Below, in pieces: positions 1 through 10,904 of a stretch of DNA of 64,000 bases. The notes under the pieces are model-generated. The model saw nothing but the letters and a program-made list of their open reading frames with translations. It searched no databases and had not been told where the DNA came from. Position 1 is the stretch's first letter. Each line of letters starts with the position of its first letter. The stretch is from assembly GCA_947359465.1 (NCBI GenBank), contig OX375879.1, forward strand, positions 97,078,396-97,142,395, in the 5' to 3' direction. This DNA is from Metellina segmentata. Lineage: Eukaryota; Arthropoda; Arachnida; Araneae; Tetragnathidae. Both the position numbers and the translations under genes were made by a program.

Positions 1-2114
1 TTCATTGTGAAGTGCACTGGCTCTCTAGAGCAGTGCTCCCCAACCTTTTTATCGCCGCGGACCGGATCATCGTTTGATAATTTTAACGGGGGGGGGGAAA
101 CGTTGATTATTTATATTTTATATTGTTTGATTTAATAATTTTAATTTAATTATATTTACACATGCCTTCAAAATAAAATCAGTTAAACCAAAAAATGAAT
201 ATAAAGTGTTTTAACATTTTAACTCACTAGAACGCTAAATTAATGAGAACCCTGAGCTTGTTTCATTGCAACGAGACGGTTTCATCTGGGGGTATAGGAG
301 ACAATGACACCCGAAGTGTGTTGCTTATGTCCAGTTTATTCCGTTGTTTTGTTTTGGTTGCTGTCACTGCAGAAAACCCCGCTTCACACAGATAGGTTGT
401 CGGAAATGGCAATAGGGATTTAAGTGCTGTGGCGGCAATCTCGGGGTATTCCACCATGACTTTAATCCAGAACACCGGCAGAGTTGTTGTCTCGAACGTA
501 GTTTTAAGACCGCCTTCATTTGCAATCTCCAGCAGTTGATCTTCTTGCACAGACATGCTAGATTCGCCTGATTTGTTGACAAATGGGTTGCAGATCCATT
601 CCTTACTAGTTCGTGGGTCTTTTGTGGTTGGGAAGTAGCGATAAAACTCTTTTAAAAGCAAAGACAGGTGATAGTGCACCAACTGGGAGAATGAATGTTT
701 AGGCTCAGTCTCGCCTAAAATCCCCGCTAATGTCTGAAACCTGTCCAAAATGCCTCTGTTCACGCGCCGTCCACACAACTTCAGTTTGGCTTTAAATGCA
801 ACTACTTTGTCTGCCAACTTGAAAACAGCTGTCACATTTGTCAAAATTGGAAAATAGAGACATACAGAATTCAGAAGTCATAATTGAAACTCTAGTAACA
901 GAACAAATTTCAAGTTATGATTTTCCGCCTCCTAATTTGAGTGGACATTTCATAGATAAGAACCGCACAAACCCGAGAGAAATACACCACAGTAAATAAA
1001 ATGGAAATAATTTAATGTTCCTTGGGCGGCCCGGTACCATTTGATCCACGGACCGGGGGTTGGGGACCACTGCTCTAGAGGACAGATTCTGATGAGATTT
1101 TGGAAATTGAAAAATGCTGTTAATAATTAAAAAAAAAAAAAAAGGAAAATGTACTACTTGATGAAAGAATCCTTTGATTTGATAATAAGTGGCATTTTGA
1201 TCTGGCATTTTTAGTTAATGTTACTAGCCATCTCAACAATCTAAATTCGAAACTACAAGCCAAGAATGAATAAATTATTTCGTAGCTTAGTCATTTGAAA
1301 TTAAGTCAAAACTGTTCATCTCTCAGTTAGGGAATCAGGATTTGAGTCAATTTTCACTCTTGAAAGCAGAGAGAATGTGCTGCGGATAATAGCAATTTGA
1401 CAAAACATATTGAAAAACTCAAGTTAATGCTAGGGGTGATTTGAAAGTGGTTTTTATGATTTGGCTAAAGACGAAAATTGCATGCTCGTATTTATAAGCC
1501 CATTTTCACTTAGAGAACTCAACGTATGAAGATGCCTAGTAACATACAAATAGAACTTATTGATTTAAAAACAAATTCGGAATTGAAAATTAAAATTGAT
1601 GAGCTTTTTCAGATCGAAATGTTTCTTACATGCTTAATTTCTAGCTTTCATTACCCAGTGAACATTTCTCAGAACTAAGAAAATTTCCAAAACGTTATAT
1701 ATGTTGTTTCGGAACGACATACAGATGTGAACAAGCATTTTCATCCATGGAATTTATTAAAAGCAAAGCGAGGTAACGAATGACTGATTCAAATTTGAAG
1801 AATTCTCTGCTGCTTTCAATAACACAAATTTAACACCAAACATTAAAATACTAGTGAAATACAAACATACTCAAAAGTCTTAATCGTAAGTAATGTCTAT
1901 GTGTTGTAATATATATTGTTTAACATACAATAATTATTCATTTAAAAATGATAATTATGTCTATAGACATAATTTTATTAAAAAGATTATTAAGGATATG
2001 ACAAGGGACCATGAACGTAAGAAGGTAAAAAATGTGCTTGAGTTGTATGGCACATCTGAACTTTTATGCGAAAAAAATTGACGCATGGTATGTAAAAGGT
2101 TGGCCACCCCTGAT
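1..2114 (+). pseudogene. Degenerate hAT transposon (Charlie/Buster-like, ZBED5/GTF2IRD2-type transposase), split by a younger hAT
   Basis: Left edge is outside the window. Bases 1-30 and 1081 onward are one old transposase frame interrupted by the element at 31-1072: reading across the junction gives HWLSRGQILMRFWKLKNAV, a conserved hAT segment. Further on DNKWHFDLAFLVNVTSHLNN is seen near 1180-1240, then several stops and frameshifts, then the C-terminal dimerisation part (ACEQAFSSMEFIKSKAR-like) near 1725-1775. The 3' terminus is the inverted repeat AAAGGTTGGCCACCCCTG ending at about 2114, followed by ATCTAGAG, which is probably one copy of the target duplication inside a SINE. Inactive. 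Confidence 0.8.
31..1072 (-). mobile_element. Deleted hAT element with perfect 8-bp target duplication CTCTAGAG
   Basis: Flanked by CTCTAGAG at 23-30 and 1073-1080. The ends are CAGTGCTCCCCAACCTTTTT and, inverted, ...GGTTGGGGACCACTG, typical of Charlie/Buster hATs. The only substantial frame is minus-strand 844-263, 193 codons of the transposase C-terminal half with the dimerisation motif (TYLCEAGFSAVTATKTKQRN). N-terminal BED finger and catalytic core are missing, so this is an internally deleted, non-autonomous copy that landed in an older hAT transposase frame. A run of at least 10 G lies near 90-99. Confidence 0.9.
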
Positions 2115-2280
2115 CTAGAGGCTAACACATTAATCACCAGACAGGTTGGTCGGCCAATCCTCAAGGGAAAGGCTGGAGGACACAATATCACGTAATTTCG
2201 AACCACGGTCAGATGAGGTCAACACCTTAACTGGCACCACACTCTAAAAAACTTCCACAGCTGGCTAACGCGAGGACCTT
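2115..2280 (-). repeat. tRNA-SINE fragments (head piece and a second partial body)
   Basis: 2115-2152 matches the tRNA-like head seen at 5205-5252; 2153-2280 matches the body (AGGGAAAGGCTGGAGG, AATTTCGAACCACGGTCAGA). Two broken copies of the family sit end to end, the first cut by the insertion of the old hAT. Confidence 0.65.
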
Positions 2281-2281
2281 T

Positions 2282-2460
2282 GATAATTGGTAATTTTTAA
2301 TTAACGCCGTACTAGAGGAACACAACTGGGGCGACGACATTTGAGGCCACGAGATTTAACGTGCACCTTCCCCTTTGTACACGACGGTCTTTCGATTCGA
2401 ACTCGCAACCCTTCGATTGGTAATCCGTCACTCATCCAACCGGGCTACCGCTCACTCTTA
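2282..2460 (-). repeat. tRNA-derived SINE copy, internally deleted
   Basis: Read on the minus strand the right end has a Pol III A-box-like TAGCCCGGTTGGATGAG and a B box GAGTTCGAATCG, followed by a shortened body and the family tail (AATTAAAAATTACCAATTA). This is the clearest tRNA head of the family in the window. Confidence 0.75.
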
Positions 2461-2515
2461 TGGAGTAAAGCTAGGTAGATGGGAAATTTCTTAGACTGAA
2501 CATCGCTATTGAGTA

Positions 2516-2600
2516 ATAATTGGTAATTTTTTATTAACGTCGCAGTAGAGCAACACAACGGGCTATTGATGACGGTATAGGGTTAATTCCATAAGTGACA
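2516..2600 (-). repeat. SINE tail fragment
   Basis: Contains the family 3' end: AATTGGTAATTTTTTATTAACG followed by GTAGAGCAACACAACGGGCT in plus-strand reading (each within the shared end of the family). The tRNA head is absent. Confidence 0.6.
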
Positions 2601-2657
2601 GATCCGATTTATCAGGCTTGGTAATTGGTAATTTTTTAGTTAACATTGTACTAAAGC

Positions 2658-4954
2658 TAGTGATGCAAAGGGTGTAAAAAAACTGATTTCTTCCTGGGAA
2701 TAAACCCGGTTTCCTTAGAAAGGAAATATTGAAAATGTCCAATGTTTCAAGAATGGAAAAATGGCTTATTTATACGTGTCTCATCGCATGTATCTAGCAA
2801 CTACTGTTTTACAAAGTTTACTGCAAAACAATAAAATTTCTAAACATTTAACAATCTAATTTTTTAGTTTCTATATTTTCTTTGGACTTTTACAGCACTA
2901 ATAATATTAAACTTTTACAGCATTATAACAAAACACTAATTTAGAAGCTGTTTGTAATCCTAATCTGTTTCAAATTAGTGAATAAATACAAAATTTGAAA
3001 AACTAAGTTTTAAACAAGCAGATGAAGCAAGACATCCCTGAAGATGTCCCATTAGTTACAAAGTAAGAATCTATTCCACTTTTTATCTAGGTTATTCCAC
3101 CAAGGAGAAGGTGATACACTGTTGATAATCTCCGATGAAAATATGTCTTCTGGAAAGGCTCCTCTTTTGATTGAAATTGAATTGTGCGGTACAAGTACTG
3201 AGGATTTATATCTAGCAAATACTATATTTACGAGCAGATTCCCCTTGAGCTTGAGACACCTTTTTACTGAGGGATTCATCAGGTTTGTCAAAAATGACCC
3301 GGAGTTGTAGCACTATCAAATCTAGACTTGAATTATTTTGAACGTGGTTAAAATTCTTCTTTATGAAGTAGGTCTATACAATTAACTCAAGCATCAGCAA
3401 TGCCAGCATTTTCACTTTGTAACCTATTTAAAGCATCAGTTATTGGTTTGTTTTAACTTGTTTACATGCTTTTTTACCTTTGTACAAGAAATGATTGTTG
3501 ATTATATCCTCGATACAGTCCTCAGTTACATCTTCATGTTAAACTACAATTTGCTGATAAGAAGGTCTGTTGGTTATTTGACTGAACTGAGTCAACATAC
3601 CTTTTTAGTAAACTTCCAGGGATGTGACGGTTTCTGAAGAATTTTTGCACTTAACGACATGTGCCAAAGTGAATCAGTACGTATATCCTAGCCAAGGAGA
3701 TTTAAGTACTGTGATCCACAACCATAAACAATTCGTATAGCACCTTATAAATGAATTATTTCTTTTTTACAATTGAGTGGAAAGGATATTACTAACAGGT
3801 TATATTGTTGCTGTGGAAATATTATGAAAAATTTACAGAATAATTAAAAAATAACAAAAAATTATACTTTTAATTTTATATATATTACTAGCCACTGCGT
3901 GGCCAGCACGGCGTTTTTTTTCGTGGGGGTCAGGTGTGACCACTGCTCGCTAACCCCCGGTGATTGTTACGAATTGCCATTTGGCAAACCAAATGGGAAT
4001 TCGTAGCCTATTGGATAGCAGCGATCACGGCGTTACACGTGGTGTTGCTTTGCGACGGGCAAAGCTCATTGTTAAATACGGCCAAATTCGAATTGCGAAG
4101 AGATCTAATCGGCGTGACGTCACAATCTCTTGCGAAAATATAAATATACAGATAAAATATTATTTAATTAAAGAAATTCAAATGTATAAGGTCCCTATCG
4201 GTGTAAAATTTTCCGCAGATTTCAAATACGTTGAAATTTTTACTCCATATTTAACAATCTAGGAGATAGAAAAGAGAGCTACAAAACTCCTGTTAAAACT
4301 TTTTGTTTGTTTTATTTTTCTGCTGTTGCTATTCTAAGGAAAACAATAAAAATTAAATACGTCTTAAAATTAACTTAAAATGTTTTAGATTGAATTTTAA
4401 AATTCGGGCTTCTTGCAAAAATTGCAAATAATTCGGACAACCAGTGTGCCGAATCCCATTACTCTAAGTGCCATAGATTCCTAAGGAACATGCACATAAC
4501 AAACACTTCCTTTTATAATAATTGAGATAGAAATTTATATTTTGCAGCCCAAACTCTTGTATATCATTCACCATAATTTCTGCCAAACATGGTTGTTGCT
4601 ATAGCTTCTTAAATGTGTTAGTAAATCTGCATTTGTTAATGGAAATCTGGGACCATCTTGGACTACGATATTAATTCCGGTATTTACCAGTTTTCCCCAC
4701 TGGGGTGTGAAATATTAGTTTTAGACAGGAAAAGAAAACCTGGTTGCTGCACACTGATTGGGAATTATTGATCTAGATATTAAATCGATGAACAACACAT
4801 AAAAACATGGTTTAATCCACAGTCTCATGTACTTTATTGGTTTATAACTGATGTTTTAGAAATAGTTGGTTTAGTTTATTTCCTTAATATTTCCCAAAGT
4901 TCCAAGTTTATTCCCCTCTTCCGAAATTCCGGTGTTTTTTTTTTTGCATCACTA
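2658..4954 (-). mobile_element. 2.3 kb hAT-like element inserted in a SINE
   Basis: Flanked by ACTAAAGC (2650-2657) and ACTAGAGC (4955-4962), one mismatch in 8 bp. Terminal inverted repeat TAGTGATGCAAA at both ends, with similarity continuing inward (GGGAATAAAC on each side). A minus-strand frame at 3291-3052 has SPSPWWNNLDKKW preceded by a segment resembling the region before the hAT dimerisation domain. The rest of the transposase is not recognisable. A Helitron (3888-4527) has inserted into it. Confidence 0.7.
3888..4527 (-). mobile_element. Non-autonomous Helitron (family B), in the hAT at 2658-4954
   Basis: Read on the minus strand it starts TCTCAATTATTATAAAAGGA and ends in CTAG, inserted between A and T as Helitrons do. 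A short hairpin GCCAC-GCA-GTGGC abuts the CTAG end. The body is shared with copies at 39530-40262, 14023-14297 and 41400-41951 (GACGTCACAATCT..TGCGAAAATATAAA, GCAGATTTCAAAT motifs). No Rep/helicase frame. Confidence 0.8.
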
Positions 4955-5252
4955 ACTAGAGCAACACAACGAACTATTGACGACGGTCTGGGATCAATCC
5001 CCTAAGGGAAAGACCGGAGAACAACACGTAATTTTGAACTACAGTCAGTCTGATGAGAAGCCAACACCTGAGCTGGCACACCACTCTCCAAACTTTCACA
5101 CCAACCTGACGTGATGACTTTCGGCCACGACAGATTTAAGGTGCACCAGCCACCTCTACACCATACGCTTACAAACCATGCATTGACACGGATTCAAACA
5201 GGAATCTTCCGATCTAGAGGCTAACACTTTAACCACCAGGCCGTTGGACGGA

Positions 5253-5955
5253 AAATTTATTCTAGGACAATGCGCATAAAAACATTATCACTATAACATA
5301 CACATAATCTTTACAATTTAGAAGGAAACTTTTTAAACCATGCACTTAAAGTTAGTTATTTCTCAAAATTTTCATTTCTGATTCAAAAATTAAACAAGTT
5401 ACACCATGTCTCTATATCTAGACATTAAATTTATCAAAGTGATCGTATAAATAACTTGTGACGAATAATTCACTGTTTTAGAAATTAAAAAATAATATTT
5501 ATTTTTAGACTATTTACAAGGGTTTATCATATTGGCAGCAAGTAAAGCGAAACAAAATGCCCGCATGCCGGCGCTAACTATCTCATTTCAGTTGTTTTCG
5601 GTGGAATCGAGCCGATGACATCGGCAACTTTAAGGACGCTCAGCATTTTACAAACAGGAATATCTAAAGACACTAGTCCAGTAGTCTAAACTAAGGATGG
5701 AACTAATAGTGATTTCATATTTTCAGTTCCAATTGTGACTGCTACCGAAGAATAAATGTGATTCTAAACTGGGATTGTGGTTTTAAACTGACTGAATCAA
5801 TTAGTTTGGAAGGGAATGCTGTTTCTTGTGATTTTTGTTGCACACACCGTAAGGGAAAAGGGGGCTAGTGTGAACAATTTTTATAAATTTTGGTAAAATA
5901 GTATACTAAATATCATTTTTGACGCATCAACTATTTTTTTAACATTAATGTACTA
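5253..5955. other. Unassigned sequence between SINE and mariner
   Basis: AT-rich with a GC-richer patch near 5550-5650. No coding frame or repeat family recognised. GGGGGCTAGTGTGAACAA near 5860 recurs as GGGGCTAGTGTGGACAA near 7915, on the other side of the mariner, so the mariner may sit within or beside an old repeat. Confidence 0.3.
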
Positions 5956-7857
5956 CAGGGTGGTCATAAAGAAACTTGGCCAATATATGGACCTCTAGCG
6001 GCCGTTCCGTTCAACCGATCGAGATGAGATTTCAGATATAGTTATTCAGAGGTATGAGCTCGGGATTCTGTGAACGACAACAAAGTGGCACTCACAGTTA
6101 CGGTTATAGGTAGAGAAACTCGAAATTTTCGAATGGCAACGCTCACTTTTTCCCGTCTCAAAATGCTCAGCGCATACGAAAACCCTAAAGAGCGTTGGAA
6201 CGGTACGTGTATCACAAAAAACGGACGTGTTATGCCCGCACAAAAAACAGCTCTGCGAACGGCCAACAAAACCTCGTTCGAGGCGCACGGAGGAAATTTG
6301 CAGCTGACAAGGACAAGACACAAACCACAGAACGCCTTTCGCCAGATCTTCAGTCGGGAGCTCGCACATGCCAACGAAATGACTCTGTCAGCGAAAGTTC
6401 GTGGGGAATTGATAAAACTCTATTATCAAAATGGGATGAATGCCGCTGAAGCCTTACGTATTTACCGTCGAAACCATCGCCAAATACGTGGCCCATGTAG
6501 CCCGAAGGCTCTGCGTGATTTAGCAAAGAAATTCAAAGAAACTGGCTGCACCTGTGATAAACAGCGATCCGTTCACCAACTGTTCATGAGGACGCTGTTA
6601 CGGAAGTGCATCACAGTGACTTCAGGGCATATGCAAACAGCAAGAGGTACAGCTCGTGTATTGGATATGCCGAAAACAACGGTCCTAAAGCTACTGCGCT
6701 CTGTACTCCGCTTGTTTCCATACCGATACCAGCGCGTCCAAATGTTGCACGCAGGGGACCATTAACAACGTATCGACTTTGAAAATGAATTCCTTATCCG
6801 ATATGATGGCGATAACGACTGGCCTCTTCGCATATTATTGACAGACGAGGCGCATTTCACCTTAACTGGCAACGTTAACATCAAAAATTGTGTACACTGG
6901 GCAGACACGAATCCGCACGCAGTGGCACGAGTACCTTTATACGACGCCAAAGTTACTGTATGGTGCGGCATTGCAGGCACAATTGTTCTCGGCCCGTACT
7001 TCTTTGAGGAAGCGACACCTACGTGGTTTGTAACATGTTCTGTGACAGGCTCTCGCTATACAGACATGCTGCAAAATTACGTCATACCAGAATTGCTGCA
7101 TCGAAATGCACTGAATGACATCGTTTGGATGCAAGATGGCGCACCTCCAAATATAGCGACGTCTGTTCGCAGGATTCTGGAACAGCATTTTGGCAACCGC
7201 GTCATCTCACGCCATTTTCCATTTCCGTGGCCTCCTAGATCCCCCGACCTCACTCCTATGGATTTCTGGTTCTGGGGATATCTAAAATCTAGAGTGTACA
7301 TGTGCAATCTGCAAACTTTGTCGGATTTGTAAGACTCTATCAAACGTGAGATTGCAAACATCCCTCATGCTATGTTACGTTCCGCTTCACTCTTCACAGT
7401 CTCCCGCATGCAATGTGTAATTGCCTGCGATGGAACACATGTGGAAAATGTGTAATCCAAATATAAATTTTCCTTTGACCGATCTGTGTTGTCATCAGTA
7501 ATTGGCGTCGTGCCTCTGTCATATGCAAATTTCCTCCGTGCGCCCTGAACGTGGTTTTGTTGGCCGTTCGAAGAGCTGTTTTTGTGCGTCTGTTTTTTGT
7601 GATACACTTACCGTTCCAACGCTCTTTAGGTTTTCGCATGCGTTGAGCATTTTAAAACGGGAAAAAGTGGGCGTTGCCACTCGAAATGTTCGAGTTTCTC
7701 TACCTATAACCGTAACCGTGAGTGCCACTTTGTTGTCGTTCACAGAATCCCGAGTTCATACCTCTGAATACCTATATCTGAAATCTCATCTCGATCGGTT
7801 GAACGGAACGGCCGCTAGAGGTCCATATATTGGCCAAGTTTCTTTATGACCACCCTG
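5956..7857 (+). mobile_element. DD41D (rosa-like) mariner with about 360-bp inverted repeats
   Basis: Ends CAGGGTGGTCATAAAGAAAC and its inverse, flanked by TA on both sides (5954-5955, 7858-7859). The arms 5956 to about 6320 and about 7500-7857 are inverted copies with visible divergence, far longer than the roughly 30 bp of classical mariners. A transposase pseudogene lies between. Confidence 0.9.
6379..7455 (+). pseudogene. DD41D mariner transposase, inactivated by two in-frame stops
   Basis: From ATG 6379 to the terminal TAA there are 358 sense-length codons, the same length as the intact transposase at 12389-13465. Two extra TAA codons interrupt it (6763-6765 and 7330-7332). The catalytic triad region is visible: LLTDEAHF, WMQDGAPPN and RSPDLTPMDFWFWGYLK, with 41 residues between the second and third Asp. 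The N-terminal helix-turn-helix part starts MTLSAKVRGELIKLYYQNGM. No frameshift is needed to read it through, so decay is recent or slow. Confidence 0.9.
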
Positions 7858-8790
7858 TATTTTGCTTTCATTTTGGTTGATATATTGAACTACTAGCCCT
7901 CTAGCCCCATGACAAGGGGCTAGTGTGGACAAGTTAGAATACTGATTATACAATGTAATACAACCTATGAAAGTGTGTAAAACCATAATGAAATCAATTT
8001 TGACGTAAACAGAAAAATTCCTTATAAATGTTAATCTTAATAAAGCATATTTTATTAATGTTGAGCCCAATATATTTGTAATTAGAAACTACAAAATCAA
8101 CACAATAAGAAAGCTATTTTTAAGTTTTATTTTGTGGGAAAATGATTTTAATGTAAAAATGGAACTATGCTGCTATTTTGTAGTTAGATTAATTAACATT
8201 ATCCCATTAACAACGGTTGGTAAGAAAATTTACCATTCGACATTTTAATTTTTTTTTCTTTGCTAATATATAGCGGGAGTGGTTCCACTCGGTACTTTTT
8301 TCTTTCTAATAATCAACCAATGAAAATGTTGCACTGGTTGTGTATTTCCCAGTTAGTGAGAACGTGGTTCAAAGCTAGAATTTCTTGCGAGCGCGAATGA
8401 TGTCTCGTCCATCATCGCTAAAGAGGAAACAAATTACTTTTACTACTGTTTTTTTATCTATTTTTTGTGCTTTATTGTAATGACATGAATCCATTGTTTA
8501 TATTAATACACAAAAAAAAAATCCAAAGAAACTTATTTTATAGACGTTAGGTAGACGTATTGTCTCTCTCTCTCTTTCATATATATATATATATAGTTAA
8601 TTATTACTTTGAAGGTTCCAATACCGATTTGATTATTTATTTTAATTTGAAAGCTTAAACAGGGTTAAAATTTAATTACGATCTAAAAATAAATATTTTA
8701 GGTGAATATTTAATTTTTTTTAAACGAAATATTTAGTCCCCCACCCCTTTCGTTTCAGTCTAACGCTAAATGATGTGTTAATTGCTCACG
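7858..8790. repeat. AT-rich unassigned stretch with CT/AT microsatellite
   Basis: Contains a CTAGCCCC...GGGGCTAG inverted repeat near 7899-7921 and a (CT)n-(AT)n microsatellite at about 8562-8595. No gene recognised. Confidence 0.5.
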
Positions 8791-9457
8791 ACAGGGAATC
8801 TGATTGAGATTGTGGCCATAAAACTGCCAAGTATAATAATGTGGTTATAAAGCTCCCTATTGAGAGACATGCTGATGCAGAGAATGGAAAAGATTCCGAC
8901 ACAAGTGATGACGAGGTGCAAATAGTTCTCGATCACTTGCCGCGGAGAATACTCTCCACCATATGTAAAATAAGTCGTCAATTAGACCATGAAATGCATA
9001 TGATACATCGTAACCAAGCACTTCTGTAACCCGAAAGAGGCCAAAGCGAATAAAATCCGAGTAGAAGACCTAAAAAACCAAAGAAAAAAAGATCGAAGCT
9101 GGAACAAAAATCTAGAATTTAACTCCCCTGAACAAACCAACTGCCATGGATTTGTGTCACGAAAGTGAAAAATTCCCATTAGAGAGTCTGCAGCGTTTCC
9201 TTACCGACGAACTGATAGACCACATTTTGACACAATCACTACTTTACCCATCTCAAAAAAATCTATTGTAAGAAGTATTGGGAAGATTTGGATCACCTCC
9301 CATCGGCCCAGGAAAATCTTTACTGCAGCAGAAGAATGCATCCAACCAGCAAAGATATGATGGACGGGATCATTGGCTTACAAGTCAGACCAACAGTTTT
9401 TAGGATACAAAATTTGTGGTGGAACGTCAGTCTATAGATGCCAGAAATGTCAGGTTC
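8790..9457 (+). pseudogene. piggyBac-like transposase scrap
   Basis: Broken frames on the plus strand include an acidic piece DSDTSDDEVQIVLDHL (near 8895-8945) and SLQRFLTDELIDHIL near 9185-9225, which resembles the FFTDELIEHIV start of the PGBD transposase domain. Several stops and frameshifts; no termini found. The assignment rests on short motifs only. Confidence 0.4.
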
Positions 9458-9465
9458 CTCTACAT

Positions 9466-9949
9466 CAGGGGTAGCCAACCTTTTACATACCATGCGCCAA
9501 TTTTTTTTTTTACATACGAGTTCCGATGCGCCATATAACTCAAGCACCTTTTTTGCCTTACGTTCATCGTCCTGCCATATCCGTAATAACATTTTTAATA
9601 AAAGTATGTTTATAGACATAATTAACATTTTTAAATGCTTTAACTATTGTACGTAAAACAATGTCTATTACAGCACATAAATATTACTTACCATTAATAA
9701 GACTTTTGAGCCTGTTTAAATTTCGCTAGTCTTTCAATGTTTGGTGTAAAGTTGTTACTGAGAACAACAGAGATTTTTTCAAATTTGAATCATTTATTCG
9801 CTACCTCGTTTTCCTTTCAATGAATTTCATAGATGAAAATGCTTGTTCACTTGTAATGAAAGAATATGTAGGCGCAAGGATACAATACGCCACTTGTAAT
9901 CATCAAATGTGCCAAGTTTGGCGCATGCGCCACAGGTTGGCCACCCCTG
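9466..9949 (-). mobile_element. Small hAT (484 bp) with perfect target duplication CTCTACAT
   Basis: CTCTACAT at 9458-9465 and 9950-9957. The ends CAGGGGTAGCCAACCTTTTA and (inverted) GGTTGGCCACCCCTG match the 3' end of the old hAT at 2095-2114. The interior keeps a decayed minus-strand C-terminal stretch of the same transposase family, so this is an internal-deletion derivative. Confidence 0.9.
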
Positions 9950-9997
9950 CTCTACATCCTGAGTGTCATTCGATTTATCTCGCAGCATAGTCTAAAC

Positions 9998-10896
9998 AAA
10001 TGTTTCCCAACGTGGGGCCCACGCCCCACAGTGGGGCAATTTGATTGTTAAGGGGGGCAATTCTAAAATGGACTCGACACGAGTTTAACCCTTTTGCTCC
10101 GGGGGCCATTTAAATGCAATGCTAGATTTCGGTGCCAAAATTGAAAGAAAAAAGAAAATTCTTAAATAATTGCGGCCAATAAATATTATAAATTCGTTTG
10201 ACGAGACCAAAATATCAACTGGGTTTTTGGGGTCGTCAAGTTAACCTCCCTGAGGTAGACGGCAGGCTCCGCGTGGACCCCCAGACGCTTTAAAATCTCG
10301 CTAAACAAGGCAGTTGTTCGCATCTGAATGGCCCGTCGCAACTTCTGTAGTGTTTCGCAGCATTCAGTTGGTGTTAATTTGAAATAGGCGTCCGTAAAAA
10401 CTGTTGTAAAAGTTTTATTGATTTAAAAAATGTATACATTGTATAGATTAAATTGGTAAGTATTTGATTTTATTTTTATTTATTTTAATTTTAGAAGCAT
10501 AATTTTCCTGAAAATTTGTCAAATGGAAAAAATATGTTATTTTGCGGTGGCGGTGTGGTAAATGTGTTATATAAATTTAAATAAATATGCTTTTTTTAGT
10601 ATACGTTTACTCTATGTCACATTAGTTTTAACACATACTTTCGTTTTAGTTTTTAATTGATCTTACATATATTTCTTTCAGCCTATAGTAAAATGAGTGG
10701 TGCAAGCAAGAAAAAAGTTCGTGAATATTCGGAGTATCTAGTGATTTCTTCCTGAAACCTATCATTTAAGTTTCTTAAGTGAATAATTCAATTTTTTAAT
10801 ATTAAAAAATATGTATAGGTAACATAGGGGGGGGGGGCATAAGAATTTTAGAAAGGATTAGGTGGGGCATGTCACAAAAAAGGTTGGGAAACACTG
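9998..10896 (+). mobile_element. hAT deletion derivative (899 bp) with perfect target duplication GTCTAAAC
   Basis: GTCTAAAC at 9990-9997 and 10897-10904. Right end ...AAAGGTTGGGAAACACTG; left end ATGTTTCCCAACGTGGGG. It lies only 40 bp from the previous hAT. It retains a 20-codon frame at 10693-10755 beginning MSGASKKKVREYSEYL, which resembles the N-terminus of ZBED5/SCAND3-type hAT transposases; the catalytic part is deleted. Confidence 0.9.
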
Positions 10897-10904
10897 GTCT
10901 AAAC

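Larger units (their letters stand above)
2620..5252 (-). repeat. tRNA-SINE copy split by the hAT element at 2658-4954
   Basis: The SINE tail is at 2620-2649 and the body plus tRNA-like head at 4963-5252; the two halves join at an 8-bp duplication made by the hAT. The head, read on the minus strand, shows GGCCTGGTGGTTAAAGTG (A-box region) and TGTTTGAATCC (B box). Confidence 0.75.

Noticed and set aside
263..844. 193-codon open frame as a host gene
   Set aside because: It lies within a hAT element with perfect target duplication and encodes only the C-terminal half of a transposase.
2282..2460. Functional tRNA genes
   Set aside because: A and B boxes are present but there is no cloverleaf or acceptor stem; these are SINE heads.
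3122..3310. Plus-strand 62-codon frame
   Set aside because: It is the antisense of the hAT-like minus-strand fragment (SPSPWWN) and has no family resemblance.
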